DNA of 64,000 nucleotides, taken from positions 109,403 to 173,402 of the forward strand of contig NZ_JBBBNV010000007.1 in assembly GCF_037137075.1 (NCBI RefSeq), written 5' to 3'. Origin of the DNA: JBBBNV01 sp037137075 (GTDB lineage Bacteria; Bacillota; Bacilli; Paenibacillales; NBRC-103111). This document shows, in pieces, positions 8,428-18,900 of this stretch (the first letter of the stretch is position 1; every line of letters begins with the position of its first letter). Both the position numbers and the translations under genes were made by a program. Under the pieces are notes generated by a model. That model made no database searches. It was not told where the DNA came from and saw nothing but the letters and a program-made list of their open reading frames with translations.

Positions 8428-10291
8428 GGATGAACCTCCTTCCGGCCAACAGAAGTACAAGCAGCACCAAGCCGAGCACGAGCACGAGGCCGTAATTTTG
8501 CAATTGGCCGTTATTCAGTCTTGTACTTATCCGGCCGAGCCAAGAAGCAGTCCCCGAAACGACCCGGACAGCCCCGCCTACCACATAATCATCGAACGCT
8601 TGCAGCAGAAGCTGAATAACCGACAGCGGTTTTAGGATCACGACCGCATACATCTCATCGATATAATACTTATTCAGCAGCAGACGGTGCAGCCCCCCCG
8701 GGCTTTCCGGCACACGGCGGGAGGCCCCCCTTCTGCCGTATAGAAACCAGCCAAGGCCGATACCGGCCAGCCCGGTCAACGTTGAAATAATCATAACGGC
8801 AGAGCTGTGATGCCCTTGAGGAGCTTGACCGGTAAGCCACTGCTCGAACAAGGCACTGCCTGGAAGCTGCAGGAATCCGGCCAGAGCTGCAGGGATCGCC
8901 AGCAGCACTAAGGGCAGGGTCATGACACTTGGTGACTCATGCGCCTGCCGCGCCCCGTCGCTTTGCGGCTGTCCGGTGAACACCAGGAAGAACAGCCGGG
9001 CCATGTAGAAGGCGGTAAAAAAGGCGGCGACGATTCCGACGGCAAACAGCAGCGGTGATTGATGCCACGCTTCGGCCAAAATCGCATCCTTGGACCAGAA
9101 TCCCGAGAAGGGCGGAATCCCGGATAATGCCAGAGCGCCGATTGCGAAGGTCCAGGTCGTAAGCTTCATTTTGGAAGCAGCGCCGCCCATTTCATGAATG
9201 TTCTGCGTATGAAGGGCGTGAATGACACTGCCCGCCGCCAAAAACAGCAGCGCCTTGAAGAAGGCATGGGTGAACAGATGAAAGATTCCGGCGGAATACG
9301 CCCCGATACCAAGCGCCATCATCATGTAGCCAAGCTGGCTGACCGTGGAATAAGCCAAAATACGCTTGATGTCATTTTGCACCGTGCCGATGGTGGCGGC
9401 GAAAATCGCTGTAAACCCGCCGACATATGCAACGGTCAACATCGCATCCGGAGAAGCCTGAAATACATCGTAGGTCCGGGCAACCAAATATACCCCGGCC
9501 GCCACCATCGTGGCCGCATGGATGAGAGCGCTGATGGGGGTGGGACCTTCCATAGCGTCCGGAAGCCAGGTATGCAGCGGGAATTGGCCTGATTTGCCGA
9601 TTGCGCCGACGAAGATAAGAAGAGCGACCCAGGTGGCGGTTGCGTCGGATATTTTCCCTTCCGTCACAGCATTATGTATAGAGGTGAAATCAAGAGCGCC
9701 GCCGGGCATGTGCCAGAACAGCAGCAGAATTCCAATCAAAAAGCCGAAATCCCCGATCCGCGTCATAATAAACGCCTTTTTCGCGGCTGCCTTAGCCTCC
9801 GGCTTGTAATACCAAAATCCGATTAGCAGGAATGACCCCAGGCCGACCAGCTCCCAAAAAATATAAAGCTGCACAATGTTTTCAGAAATCACAAGCCCCA
9901 GCATAGCAAATGTAAAGAGCGATACATAAGCGAAAAATACGTTGATGCGCTCGTCACCCTTCATATATCCCTTGGAATACACCTGCACCAACAGGCTTAC
10001 CAAAGAGACCACCAGGAGCATCAGTGCGTTCAGATTGTTGATCTCGAAGCCCATGCTCATTGTAAATCCGCCGATTTTCAGCCATTCCGCATTATTCCAC
10101 GTATAGGCGCTTGCACCAGCTCCAAGCCGCTCAGTCCATACAAGCACGGCCACGACAAAAGATATCAGCACAGCCATGATGCTCAGCAGCGTGCCAAGCT
10201 CCTTCATTTGCCTTCCCATTGCTGTCAGCAGTAAGAACGCGAGGAGCGGAAGCAGCGGGATCAAAAAAGCGTAATGCGAGTAGATCTCCAT
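8420..10291 (-). CDS. nuoL: NADH-quinone oxidoreductase (complex I) subunit L
   Basis: 623 residues with about 15-16 membrane segments. Contains the subunit L hallmarks YIFWELVGLGSFLLIGFWYY (membrane Glu) and SGQFPLHTWLPDAMEGPTPISALIHAATMVAAG. The C-terminal part carries a long amphipathic stretch and a final membrane helix, as expected for the lateral helix of NuoL. ATG 10291 has AAGGAGG upstream; 20 nt separate it from nuoK. Distal proton pump of the membrane arm. Confidence 0.97.
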   Translation of the reverse strand: MEIYSHYAFLIPLLPLLAFLLLTAMGRQMKELGTLLSIMAVLISFVVAVLVWTERLGAGASAYTWNNAEWLKIGGFTMSMGFEINNLNALMLLVVSLVSLLVQVYSKGYMKGDERINVFFAYVSLFTFAMLGLVISENIVQLYIFWELVGLGSFLLIGFWYYKPEAKAAAKKAFIMTRIGDFGFLIGILLLFWHMPGGALDFTSIHNAVTEGKISDATATWVALLIFVGAIGKSGQFPLHTWLPDAMEGPTPISALIHAATMVAAGVYLVARTYDVFQASPDAMLTVAYVGGFTAIFAATIGTVQNDIKRILAYSTVSQLGYMMMALGIGAYSAGIFHLFTHAFFKALLFLAAGSVIHALHTQNIHEMGGAASKMKLTTWTFAIGALALSGIPPFSGFWSKDAILAEAWHQSPLLFAVGIVAAFFTAFYMARLFFLVFTGQPQSDGARQAHESPSVMTLPLVLLAIPAALAGFLQLPGSALFEQWLTGQAPQGHHSSAVMIISTLTGLAGIGLGWFLYGRRGASRRVPESPGGLHRLLLNKYYIDEMYAVVILKPLSVIQLLLQAFDDYVVGGAVRVVSGTASWLGRISTRLNNGQLQNYGLVLVLGLVLLVLLLAGRRFIHA

Positions 10292-10311
10292 GCGTCGTCA
10301 GCCTCCTTGCG

Positions 10312-10623
10312 TTATTTTTTTAAACGATCCATTTCAGTGACATCCGCTGTGCCCCGGTTACGGTAAAGCGAGATGAGAATCGCGATTCCAACGGCCGCTT
10401 CAGCCGCGGCTACGGTCATATTGAATAAAGAGAAGATTTGGCCCTGAAGCGAGGGGTTGACGCCCATTTTGGCGAAGGCGACCAAATTGAGGTTGACTGC
10501 ATTGAGCATCAGCTCAATACATAGGAGCACGATGACGGCATTCCGTTTGGTCAGCGCCCCATATAAGCCGATGCAGAATAGAATGGCAGCCAGAATGAGA
10601 TATGCGGTAACGACGTCACTCAC
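10312..10623 (-). CDS. nuoK: NADH-quinone oxidoreductase (complex I) subunit K
   Basis: 103 residues, three membrane helices, with conserved Glu in CIELMLNAVNLNLVAF and in AAAEAAVGIAIL. I choose the GTG at 10623: it has GGAGGAG a few bases upstream and lies 1 nt after the nuoJ stop, whereas a longer in-frame ATG at 10671 would lie inside nuoJ and add a non-hydrophobic tail. Length matches the family (about 100). Confidence 0.95.
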   Translation of the reverse strand: MSDVVTAYLILAAILFCIGLYGALTKRNAVIVLLCIELMLNAVNLNLVAFAKMGVNPSLQGQIFSLFNMTVAAAEAAVGIAILISLYRNRGTADVTEMDRLKK

Positions 10624-10624
10624 G

Positions 10625-11149
10625 TTACTCCTCCTCCCTTTTGGCCAAAATAATAGCCCCGATAAAAGCAACCGTCAGCAGTACCGATACAAGCTCGAAT
10701 GGAATGACATGCTCGGTGAACAGCCGAAGGCCGATTTCCTTCGTATTGTCGGCGGCAGGGGCCAGCTGCTGCAGCGGGAACACCGCTTCCCGAATGGCAT
10801 AGAACAAAATTCCGAATAACGCCAGCACGCCCACGGCGGCAAGCACCTGATGGAGCGGACGGCGGGGCTCCTCCTCCTCGCTCTGGTGCTTTGTCATCAT
10901 AATGCCGAATATCATCAGAATGGACACCGCGCCGGCATAAATAAGCACCTGCACAAAGGCCAGAAACTCCGCATCAAGCAGAACGTACACACCGGCCAGA
11001 CTGAGAAACGTGAATGCCACAGCCGTGACCATGTGCACCACCTTTGTGAAGCTAATCATATAGATCGCTCCGCCTATTGCAAGCAGGGCAAACAGGAAAA
11101 AGGCGATATTCGCCCCGCTGGACAAAAAGCTGACCATGTTATCCAGCAT
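10625..11149 (-). CDS. nuoJ: NADH-quinone oxidoreductase (complex I) subunit J
   Basis: 174 residues with five predicted helices; the VQVLIYAGAVSILMIFGIMM stretch is the conserved TM3 (pi-bulge) region of NuoJ. ATG 11149 with GGGAGG upstream is chosen over an in-frame ATG at 11212. It overlaps the last 11 nt of nuoI. The protein participates in coupling quinone reduction to the proton channels. Confidence 0.95.
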   Translation of the reverse strand: MLDNMVSFLSSGANIAFFLFALLAIGGAIYMISFTKVVHMVTAVAFTFLSLAGVYVLLDAEFLAFVQVLIYAGAVSILMIFGIMMTKHQSEEEEPRRPLHQVLAAVGVLALFGILFYAIREAVFPLQQLAPAADNTKEIGLRLFTEHVIPFELVSVLLTVAFIGAIILAKREEE

Positions 11150-11591
11150 CCTTTTTGCCTCCCTTGGGCATCGCCGAATTATTCTCCTGGCGAATATTTT
11201 GCGTGTTCTCACTGAGCCACTGCATGTTTTTGAACAAATCGTCCCGGCTGTACGCGCTCAGCTCAAAATTGTTCGTCATGACGATCGCCTCGGTCGGGCA
11301 AACCTCCGTACACAAGTCGCACAGAATACAAATTTCAAAGTTTATGTCGTAGGTGTCTATGACTTTTCCTTTCTTGTCGGGGTCCGGGTTCGGCTTTCCC
11401 GTCAAGGAGATGCATTCGGTCGGACAAATCCGGGCGCACTGGTTGCAAACGATACATTTCTCCGGGTCAAAATGCTGTATGCCGCGGAACCGATCCGGCA
11501 TTTGCAGCGGCACGTCGGGGTAAGCGTAGGTGACCTTCTTGGCTGTTAAGCTTTTGAGTGTGACACCAAGTCCTCTGGCTATCCCTTTCAT
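11139..11591 (-). CDS. nuoI: NADH-quinone oxidoreductase (complex I) subunit I, 2x[4Fe-4S] ferredoxin-like
   Basis: 150 residues with two complete four-Cys clusters, CIVCNQCARICP and CILCDLCTEVCP, that bind the N6a/N6b [4Fe-4S] centres in the connecting module. The C-terminal 30 residues are polar and probably flexible. ATG 11591 has AGGGGTG upstream. A 103-nt gap separates it from nuoH, the largest gap in the operon, and nothing coding is seen in it. Confidence 0.96.
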   Translation of the reverse strand: MKGIARGLGVTLKSLTAKKVTYAYPDVPLQMPDRFRGIQHFDPEKCIVCNQCARICPTECISLTGKPNPDPDKKGKVIDTYDINFEICILCDLCTEVCPTEAIVMTNNFELSAYSRDDLFKNMQWLSENTQNIRQENNSAMPKGGKKDAG

Positions 11592-11694
11592 CGTTTCATC
11601 ACCCCTGTGGGTTTAATTGAATAGCTGCCTCTGTATACATTCGCGGCATTCATTGGAAGCACCTTCCTTGCACGCCGCTATTCTCAAGAAATGC

Positions 11695-12705
11695 CTAACG
11701 AAGAAGCTGCTTGACAATCGCAGTCAGGAACACATTGGCCAGCGCCAGCGGAAGCAGAACCTTCCAGCCCATGCTCATCAGCTGGTCTACCCGAATCCTC
11801 GGCAGCGTCCCGCGTATCCAGATCAGGAAGAAGACCACCAGACAAAACTTGAACAAGAACCACACAATTCCCGGTATAAACGCAAGGAATGGAAACGGTG
11901 GCAGCCAGCCGCCCAGAAATAATACCGTGGTCATGGAGGCGATGGCGAACACATACACGTACTCCGCCAGCATAAAGAAGGCAAACCGGAACCCGCTGTA
12001 TTCCACATGGTAGCCGGCAACAAGCTCGGATTCCGCCTCCGGCAGATCAAACGGCGTCCGGTTCAGCTCCGATACCGCAGCCACAATGAACACTGCAAAG
12101 CCGATTATTTGGGGCAGGAAGTTCCAGTTCCAGAACCAGCCCCCGGCCTGGCTTTCTACGATTTGGCGCAGGTTCAAGCTCCCGCTCAGCAAGATGACCC
12201 CAATCACCGAGATGACAAGCGGGATCTCATAGCTGATCATTTGAGCTGCGGATCGCATGCCTCCCAGCAGGGAGTATTTGTTATTGGATGCCCAGCCTCC
12301 TAGTATGATGCCCATGGTGGAGATACCGGAAATGGCAACGTAGTACAGCAATCCGACGTTTAAATCGGCCAAGTGGAACGTTTCGGTAAACGGCAGGACG
12401 GCCAGAACCAGGAAGGAGGGCACGAACGCGAGAACCGGCGCGAGAATAAACAGCTCTCGGTCCGCCTTCTTCGGAATGGTGTCTTCTTTAATGAGCAGCT
12501 TCATCACGTCCGCGACCGATTGCAGCAGCCCGAGCGGCCCGACCCGGTTCGGTCCGATACGGAACTGCATCCAGCCGAGAATTTTGCGCTCTGCATATAT
12601 TGCGTACGTGACAAACCCAAGCACAATCATCAGCATCATCACGCCAACCAGAAACAGCAGGATGACATTGCCTAACGTCAAGCTTGAATTCAGCAAGGTG
12701 TCCAT
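11695..12705 (-). CDS. nuoH: NADH-quinone oxidoreductase (complex I) subunit H
   Basis: 336 residues, about 8-9 membrane helices. Signatures include AERKILGWMQFRIGPNRVGPLGLLQ (start of the quinone site; a shorter form is AERKILGWMQFRIGPNRVG) and SELNRTPFDLPEAESELVAG, the acidic loop facing the quinone cavity. Its ATG overlaps the nuoD stop (TGATG), which implies coupled translation. NuoH anchors the peripheral arm to the membrane. Confidence 0.97.
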   Translation of the reverse strand: MDTLLNSSLTLGNVILLFLVGVMMLMIVLGFVTYAIYAERKILGWMQFRIGPNRVGPLGLLQSVADVMKLLIKEDTIPKKADRELFILAPVLAFVPSFLVLAVLPFTETFHLADLNVGLLYYVAISGISTMGIILGGWASNNKYSLLGGMRSAAQMISYEIPLVISVIGVILLSGSLNLRQIVESQAGGWFWNWNFLPQIIGFAVFIVAAVSELNRTPFDLPEAESELVAGYHVEYSGFRFAFFMLAEYVYVFAIASMTTVLFLGGWLPPFPFLAFIPGIVWFLFKFCLVVFFLIWIRGTLPRIRVDQLMSMGWKVLLPLALANVFLTAIVKQLLR

Positions 12706-13805
12706 CAGCAGTCGACCTCCCCGACGACAATATCAATCGCTCCAAGGATGGTAATCAGGTTCGTCATCGTTTGGCCCACAAGCAGCTTCGGAAGAATTTG
12801 CAGGTTTACAAACGACGGCCTGCGGAACTTCAGTCGGTATGGCTTGTCTTTGCCCTTCGAAATAATGTGGCAGCCGATTTCGCCCCGGGGGGACTCAATA
12901 CCGACATACACTTCTCCTTCCGGGGGACGGATAACACGCGGGGCCTTGCCCATCGTCTCCCCGCCTTCCGGAAATTGCTCAACCGCCTGCTCCAGAATAC
13001 GAAGCGACTGGCGGATTTCTTCCATTCGTACAAGGTAACGGTCATAGCAGTCCCCGTTTACTCCGACCGGCACATCGAATTCAAAACGGCTGTAAAGGGA
13101 GTAAGGCTGATCCTTGCGCAAATCCCATTTCTCTCCCGTACACCGCAGGTTCGCGCCGCTCAAACCATACTGGATCGCCGTTTGGGCATCATATGCCCCC
13201 ACGCCGCGAATCCGTGCCAGAAAAATCTCGTTTCCGCTAACCAGCGTATCGTATTCCTCCAGCTTCTCTCGCATATACGGCACAAACTCGCGAACCTTTT
13301 GAATCCAGCCTTCAGGCGCATCCCATTTTACGCCCCCGACTCGCATGTAGTTGTAGGTTAGACGCGCGCCGCACAGTTCGTTGAATAAATCAATGATGAT
13401 TTCCCGGTCCCGAAAGGCAAACAAGAACGGGCTCATCGCCCCGATATCCAGTAAGTAAGTGCCCCACCAGACCAGGTGGCTGGCGATCCGCTGCAGCTCC
13501 ATTACGATGAGCCTTAGAAATTCGGCCCGCTCCGGAACCTCAAGACCCATCAGCGTCTCGACGGCATGGACGACCACATAATTGTTCGTCATGGCGGAAA
13601 CGTAATCCATTCGGTCCGTGTAGGGGATAATTTGGGTATAGTTCAAGTTCTCCGCCAGCTTCTCGGTCCCCCGGTGCAAATACCCGAGCACAGGAATCGC
13701 TTCAGTAATGATTTCACCATCCAGCTTAACAATAACGCGAAACACACCGTGCGTGCTCGGATGCTGCGGGCCGACGTTAAGCAGCAGTTCTTCCGTTCGA
13801 ATCAT
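12705..13805 (-). CDS. nuoD: NADH-quinone oxidoreductase (complex I) subunit D (49 kDa)
   Basis: 366 residues. N-terminal VGPQHPSTHGVFR contains the quinone-site His pair; YLHRGTEKLAEN and DRMDYVSAM are further family motifs. C terminus IDIVVGEVDC shows the conserved GxVDR-like end with Cys in place of Arg. ATG 13805 has GGAGGTG upstream, 3 nt after the nuoC stop. NuoD forms the quinone reduction site together with NuoB and NuoH. Confidence 0.97.
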   Translation of the reverse strand: MIRTEELLLNVGPQHPSTHGVFRVIVKLDGEIITEAIPVLGYLHRGTEKLAENLNYTQIIPYTDRMDYVSAMTNNYVVVHAVETLMGLEVPERAEFLRLIVMELQRIASHLVWWGTYLLDIGAMSPFLFAFRDREIIIDLFNELCGARLTYNYMRVGGVKWDAPEGWIQKVREFVPYMREKLEEYDTLVSGNEIFLARIRGVGAYDAQTAIQYGLSGANLRCTGEKWDLRKDQPYSLYSRFEFDVPVGVNGDCYDRYLVRMEEIRQSLRILEQAVEQFPEGGETMGKAPRVIRPPEGEVYVGIESPRGEIGCHIISKGKDKPYRLKFRRPSFVNLQILPKLLVGQTMTNLITILGAIDIVVGEVDC

Positions 13806-13808
13806 CGC

Positions 13809-14537
13809 CTACACCTCCGGGTCATACGGTTCATAGTCTTTGCGCAGCGGATGGCCAATCCAATCGTCCGACATCATAATGCGCGTCAGATTCGGGTGCC
13901 CCGGGAAATCGATGCCGAGAAGATCGTATATTTCCCGCTCGTTCCAATCCGCTGTCGCCCATACCGGAGTTACGGAGGGAATTTGAGGCGCTTCCCGATC
14001 GGTTTTAACCCGTACTGCATAATTCTGCTTGGCCTTAAACTGAATCAGGTGGTAGACCGTCTCCAGATGCGTCTCCATATCCGCCCCGGTCATATTGCGA
14101 AGATAGTCCAGCATTAATTCCGGATGATTGCGGAGCGTTTGCGCGCTTTGCAGCCAATAAGCCGGCTTGATGACGACCGTCGGGATATGACCGTTCCGCT
14201 CATTGATATAAGCCTCGTCTACCGCTTCTTCTCCAGCCTGCTCCTTCAATATGGCAACCAGCCGGTCCAGCTTCGGCTGGCTTGGCGACGGTCCTTTCGG
14301 CGCCGCCTCTTCCTCGCCGCCAGGCTCACTCTGCTTGGCTCTGGCTGCCGCGCGGGCTGCCCGCGCCTCGGCCGCAGCCTTTGCCTTCGCTTCCTTGTCG
14401 GCATCGGCAGAACCCGCCGCCGGCTCGCTTGTAACCGCTTCCTTAACTGTTTCCCGCTGAGCTTCCGTACTTGTTTCTTCTACGTCTGCAGCGTTCGGCT
14501 GATCTTCCGCCTTCTCCTTTTTTTCCTCTTCGCTCAC
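13809..14537 (-). CDS. nuoC: NADH-quinone oxidoreductase (complex I) subunit C with long acidic/Ala-rich N-terminal extension
   Basis: 242 residues. The folded part starts near residue 88 and has the NuoC signatures YHLIQFKAKQNYAVRVK and the C-terminal ERE-YDLLGIDFPGHPNLTRI and HPLRKDYEP segments. Residues 1-87 are low-complexity, rich in Glu, Ala, Lys and Ser, with runs such as AAAEARAARAAARAK. This is much longer than in enteric NuoC and probably disordered or coiled. The start is a GTG (14535-14537) overlapping the nuoB stop. NuoC helps bind NuoD and NuoI in the connecting module. Confidence 0.93.
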   Translation of the reverse strand: MSEEEKKEKAEDQPNAADVEETSTEAQRETVKEAVTSEPAAGSADADKEAKAKAAAEARAARAAARAKQSEPGGEEEAAPKGPSPSQPKLDRLVAILKEQAGEEAVDEAYINERNGHIPTVVIKPAYWLQSAQTLRNHPELMLDYLRNMTGADMETHLETVYHLIQFKAKQNYAVRVKTDREAPQIPSVTPVWATADWNEREIYDLLGIDFPGHPNLTRIMMSDDWIGHPLRKDYEPYDPEV

Positions 14538-15052
14538 CTGCTCGTCACCCGCTTCCCGGTCTTGGCCTCATAACGGATTTTTTCCTGCAGCTTGTTAATT
14601 CCGTAAATCAGTGCCGCGGGATTCGGCGGACAGCCTGGAATATATACATCTACAGGCACGATTTGATCCACGCCTTTTACTACGGAGTAAGACTTAATGT
14701 ACGGCCCGCCGGCCGTCGCGCAGGAGCCCATCGCGATGACCCACTTCGGCTCCGGCATCTGATCATACAACCGGCGGAGCAGCGGAGCCATCTTCTTGGT
14801 TACAGTTCCTGCTACAATCATGACGTCCGACTGGCGCGGCGAAGTCCGGAATATGACCCCAAAGCGGTCCAGATCGTAGTGGGACGCGCCGGTATTCATC
14901 ATCTCAATCCCGCAACAGGCCAGGCCGAATGTAAGCGGCCACAGCGAGTTACTGCGGGCCCAGCCTTTGACCTGCTCGAGGGTGGTAAAAAAAATATTTC
15001 GTTCCAGCTCAGCTTTTTCTTCCGGACGAATTGACGCTAAATCGAATTCCAT
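14534..15052 (-). CDS. nuoB: NADH-quinone oxidoreductase (complex I) subunit B
   Basis: 172 residues. The four ligands for cluster N2 are visible: the tandem Cys in LACCGIEMM, Cys in GSCATAGGPY and Cys in IPGCPPNP. ATG 15052 has AGAAGGTG upstream and overlaps the end of nuoA by 16 nt. N2 passes electrons to quinone. Confidence 0.97.
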   Translation of the reverse strand: MEFDLASIRPEEKAELERNIFFTTLEQVKGWARSNSLWPLTFGLACCGIEMMNTGASHYDLDRFGVIFRTSPRQSDVMIVAGTVTKKMAPLLRRLYDQMPEPKWVIAMGSCATAGGPYIKSYSVVKGVDQIVPVDVYIPGCPPNPAALIYGINKLQEKIRYEAKTGKRVTSR

Positions 15053-15408
15053 TGCAGCACCTTCTTCTTCCAGGCATATAGGAGACCGACGACAAGCAGC
15101 AGCACAAAAATCAGCATTTCCACAAGCGCAAATAACCCGAGCTTGTCATATGCGACCGCCCAGGGGTACATAAATACAGTTTCGACATCAAAAATAACAA
15201 ACATCAGCGCAAACAAATAATACCGGATGTTGAAACGGACATGGCTTTCCCCTACCGGCTCGTTTCCGCTCTCGTACGTCGTCATTTTTTGCTCGGTAGG
15301 CTTGTTAGGCCGAAGCAGCCGCCCCAGCGACAAGGCCACTATCGGCAGCATAATTCCCAGGAACAAAAAAATAGCCACTAACACGTAATTGTTAGAATAC
15401 GTCTCCAC
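15037..15408 (-). CDS. nuoA: NADH-quinone oxidoreductase (complex I) subunit A
   Basis: 123 residues with three helices; YESGNEPVGESHVRFNIRYY and the acidic helix FVIFDVETVFMYPWA are diagnostic. The GTG at 15408 with AGGGG 8 nt upstream is chosen instead of an in-frame ATG at 15477, which lies on top of the promoter -10 element. First gene of the 11-gene nuo operon. Confidence 0.95.
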   Translation of the reverse strand: METYSNNYVLVAIFLFLGIMLPIVALSLGRLLRPNKPTEQKMTTYESGNEPVGESHVRFNIRYYLFALMFVIFDVETVFMYPWAVAYDKLGLFALVEMLIFVLLLVVGLLYAWKKKVLQWNSI

Positions 15409-15476
15409 CGAATCGCCCCTGTCTATATAGATTTTTCTTATCACAAAACGAAAAATAATTAATGAATCCCCTACCA

Positions 15477-15505
15477 ATTATATCAAAACCGTGAAATTGT
15501 GTAAA
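15477..15505 (-). promoter_or_regulatory. Sigma-A promoter of the nuo operon
   Basis: Minus-strand TTTACA (15500-15505), 17-nt spacer, perfect TATAAT (15477-15482), about 70 nt before the nuoA GTG. No other gene lies between, so this is the likely start of the whole nuo transcript. Confidence 0.8.
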
Positions 15506-15839
15506 TTAAACCACGTAAAACAACGTGTCGGCCTTGTTTTTTACCACATTACAGTATTTCCCACTCTATAATTTTATCCTACTTTTCGGTAAATTGATGC
15601 AGTGATTCATTTCTTTTATATGTTCCGGCTGCAGAATCAAACAAAGCTTATCGGAGTGCCCGGGCTGGTAACAGTGTATGAAGGCAGTCTCCGATCTCAT
15701 AACCGGTATGTTGGTCCATTCGGTGAACAATCCTCCTTCGGATGGATGAATAAGCCGCCCTGTAAAAAGCATCCGGCTTGTTTGATGCTCGGATCGTTAT
15801 GAACCGTCTGTCCAGGATAACCCCGAGGCCCAGTCGCAA
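15506..15839. other. Intergenic region between nuoA and the mannosidase gene
   Basis: About 330 nt. Two overlapping short minus frames (15566-15772 and 15648-15884) exist but lack ribosome sites and any recognisable sequence. I see no RNA gene. Confidence 0.4.
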
Positions 15840-15870
15840 TAAAAAACACCGCTGCCCGGGATGGACAGCG
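15840..15870 (-). terminator. Intrinsic terminator of the mannosidase transcript
   Basis: Minus-strand hairpin CGCTGTCC...GGGCAGCG (15850-15870) followed by GTGTTTTTT, about 30 nt beyond the stop of the GH38 gene. Confidence 0.7.
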
Positions 15871-15902
15871 ATGCGCTGCTTCACTTCAATTTAAGCTTCA
15901 TT

Positions 15903-18900
15903 TTAAGCTTCATTTAAAACCACTAAGAACGTCTTGATCTCATAAGGCTGAATCGAGAATACAACCGGTCCCTCGGCTGCCGTGCTGCCGTCCTCCGGAC
16001 GCTCCAGCAAATCCGTCTCCTGCCAGCTCTTCATGTCCGCATCGCTGGTCAAGCGCACTTCTCCGCGTTTGCCGGCAAACTCGTGCAGCCGGATCATCAT
16101 GGCATTGCTGTTTTCCGCTTTTTTGACAGCGTCAATCATCACATGGTCCGCAGTAATCCCGGCCAGCGAAAACCTCGTCTGGGACGGCTTACCGCTCACT
16201 GCTTGCAGCGGCGCGTTCAAGGACCACGCTGCTTGAACGGTACCGCCGTCATACCAATCCCCTGCATGCGGGTACAGGGCATATGTGAACGCGTGCTCAC
16301 CCTGATCAGCCTGCGGGTCCGGCACCAGGGCCGCTTTAATCAAGGACAACCGCATCACATGGCCTTTGATGTCATAACCGTATTTGCAGTCATTCAGCAG
16401 GCTGACGCCATAGCCGCGTTCAGACAAGTCGGCCCATTGATGGCCCACTGATTCGAAACGGGCGTAATCCCAGCTGGTGTTCCAGTGTGTCGGGCGCTTC
16501 ACGTTGCCGAACTGAATGTCATACGTGGCTTCGGTGGAGCGCACATTGACCGGGAAGGCTGCTTTCAGCAGCTGACGCTGCTCATGCCAGTCGGCCTTGG
16601 TAACGAAGTCAATCCGGCGCTGGCTGGCATAGACCACCATTTGCTGGCTGATAACCGATCTGCCATACATCCAGCGGAACGAAACCACTGCACGCTCCGG
16701 ACCGACCTCGTCCACCGAAACGGCTTGAAGCTGATCGATAACCCGCATTTTTTCCTGATAAAAAATATCGATATCCCACGCCTCATGACGGCCCTTCGGT
16801 TTATCCTCAAACACCTGCAGCACGTTCCCGGCTTCGCCCTCAGCCAGTACGTTGCGTCCGGCGGTTTTATCATAAATCCGAACGAGGTGGCCCTGTTCGT
16901 TCCACTCGATATGGTAGTACGGCGTGGATATCTCACGTGCGCCGCTCCGGAATGGAGAGGCTGTCTCTTGATCTGCAGATGCCCATGGGCCTGACACGAA
17001 ATAGATGGTTGTGTAGCCCATCGGCGGAATCCTTTTGACACGGACATGCCACTCTGCTCCTGCCAGCTGTGCGGCCAGCCTGCCTCCGTCCGCATCAAAC
17101 CAGTCCCCTTGCTCCATACCCGGCTGCAGCGGAATGGACGCCATGTCGTCGCGTTCCCACGAAGCGCTGTTGAATACGGTGAAGGCATATTCCTTCTCCC
17201 GGTTGTGAACATCGCCCCGCTCCTCGGCCTCACCCGATACCGTATAAGCAGCGCGGCTCCATGCAGCCTGCCCGATTTCATACGCCTCTGCGTACTCTCT
17301 GCGGCAATCCTCATAGACCTCGCCAATTGATGAACCCGGGATAATATCATGGAACTGGTTGCGCAAAATAATTTTCCAGCCCTCATACAACGACGCTTGC
17401 GGATAGCTGCTCCAATTGCCGATCTGCAGGCTGCCCAGCACACTCAGCCATTCGGCTTCACGGTAGAACAGCTCCAGCTTACGGTTGGCCCGTTTGTTGT
17501 AGGCCTGGCTTGTGTAAGTGCCGCGATGCAGCTCCAAATACAGCTCGCCGTCCCAAGTATGCACATACCGGTCGGTTTCTGCAATTTGCTGCTTCAGCTG
17601 TTCGAAGTATTCGTCAGCCCGTCCGGTCGTCACATTCGGCAGACCCGGCATCTTCTCCAGCCGGCGGCGCAGCTCCAGCATCTCCCGGTTTACACCGCCG
17701 CCGCCATCCCCGTAGCCATAGGAAAGCAGCAGCTCCTGATTAATCTCTTTATCCCGGTAGCCTTCCCAGATGCCCTGCACCGATTCCGGCGTGACGCTGC
17801 CGTTATAGGTGTAGTAGAACGCGCCTTCGCTGCTTCCCGGGTCCGGCGTCGTAATGAAATGGGTCAGAACCTCACTGCCGTCGATCCCTTTCCAGCGGAA
17901 CGTATCATGCGGCATCCGGTTATATTGGTTCCAGCTGATTTTGGTTGTCATAAACATATCAATACCGGATTTACGCAAAATTTGCGGCAGCGCCCAGCTA
18001 TAGCCAAATACATCCGGCAGCCATAAATAGCGGCATTCCACGCCGAATTGCTCACGGAAAAATTGCGTGCCGTACAGCATTTGCCGAACCAGCGATTCTC
18101 CGGAGGTCAAATTGCAATCGGCCTCCAGCCACATTGCGCCGCCCGCTTCCCAGCGGCCTTCCTTCACCCGCTCTTGAATCTGCTTGTACAGCTCCGGATA
18201 ATCCGACTGAATGTAGTCGTACAGCTGCGGCTGGGTTTGCAGAAATACATAATCCGGGAACAGCTCCATCAGCCGCAGTACGGTCGAGAAGGATCGTGCC
18301 GATTTCTCCCGGGTATGCTTCAGCTGCCACAGCCAGGCCACATCAATATGAGTGTGCCCAATGCACCGTACGGTAACCGGATGCTGCTTCGGCATTGCGT
18401 CCAGCTGGCTGTTCAGCAGGTCTCTCGCTTCAGCCACAGAGGTGTAGAATGCCTCGGAGCCAGGTCTTGACCAGTCAATCCGCAAAAAAGCCCGGTCGAG
18501 CGCCTTCAGAAGTTCATGATGCTCCGGACGGTTCTCATCCAGCAGCTTGACTGTGTCCAGTACGGCCCGGCTGGAATAATACAGGTCATCGGAAGCCTCA
18601 TCCAGCCAGCACAGGCCCGCTATCGACAGACGGTGATCGATTAATGCAGCCTTGTCATACCCGTTCAGGCCCGACCATAAACGAAATGTAAACTGCACTT
18701 GCTTCCCGGTAAGCTCAGCAGGAAGGAAAACCTCCTGGTGGTTAGAATCAACGCCCTGGTACGCTGCCCCGTTCAAAAATAATAGAGACTCGAACCCGCT
18801 GTTATTGCCGACGCCCGTTTGCCCGAAATCAAACCGGCCTACAATCTTTTTATTATGCCAGGCAGCGGGAATTTCGCATTCGAACGAAAGCCACAGGTAC

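Noticed and set aside
15566..15884. Two overlapping short minus frames downstream of nuoA promoter
   Set aside because: No ribosome sites; they overlap each other and one overlaps a terminator.
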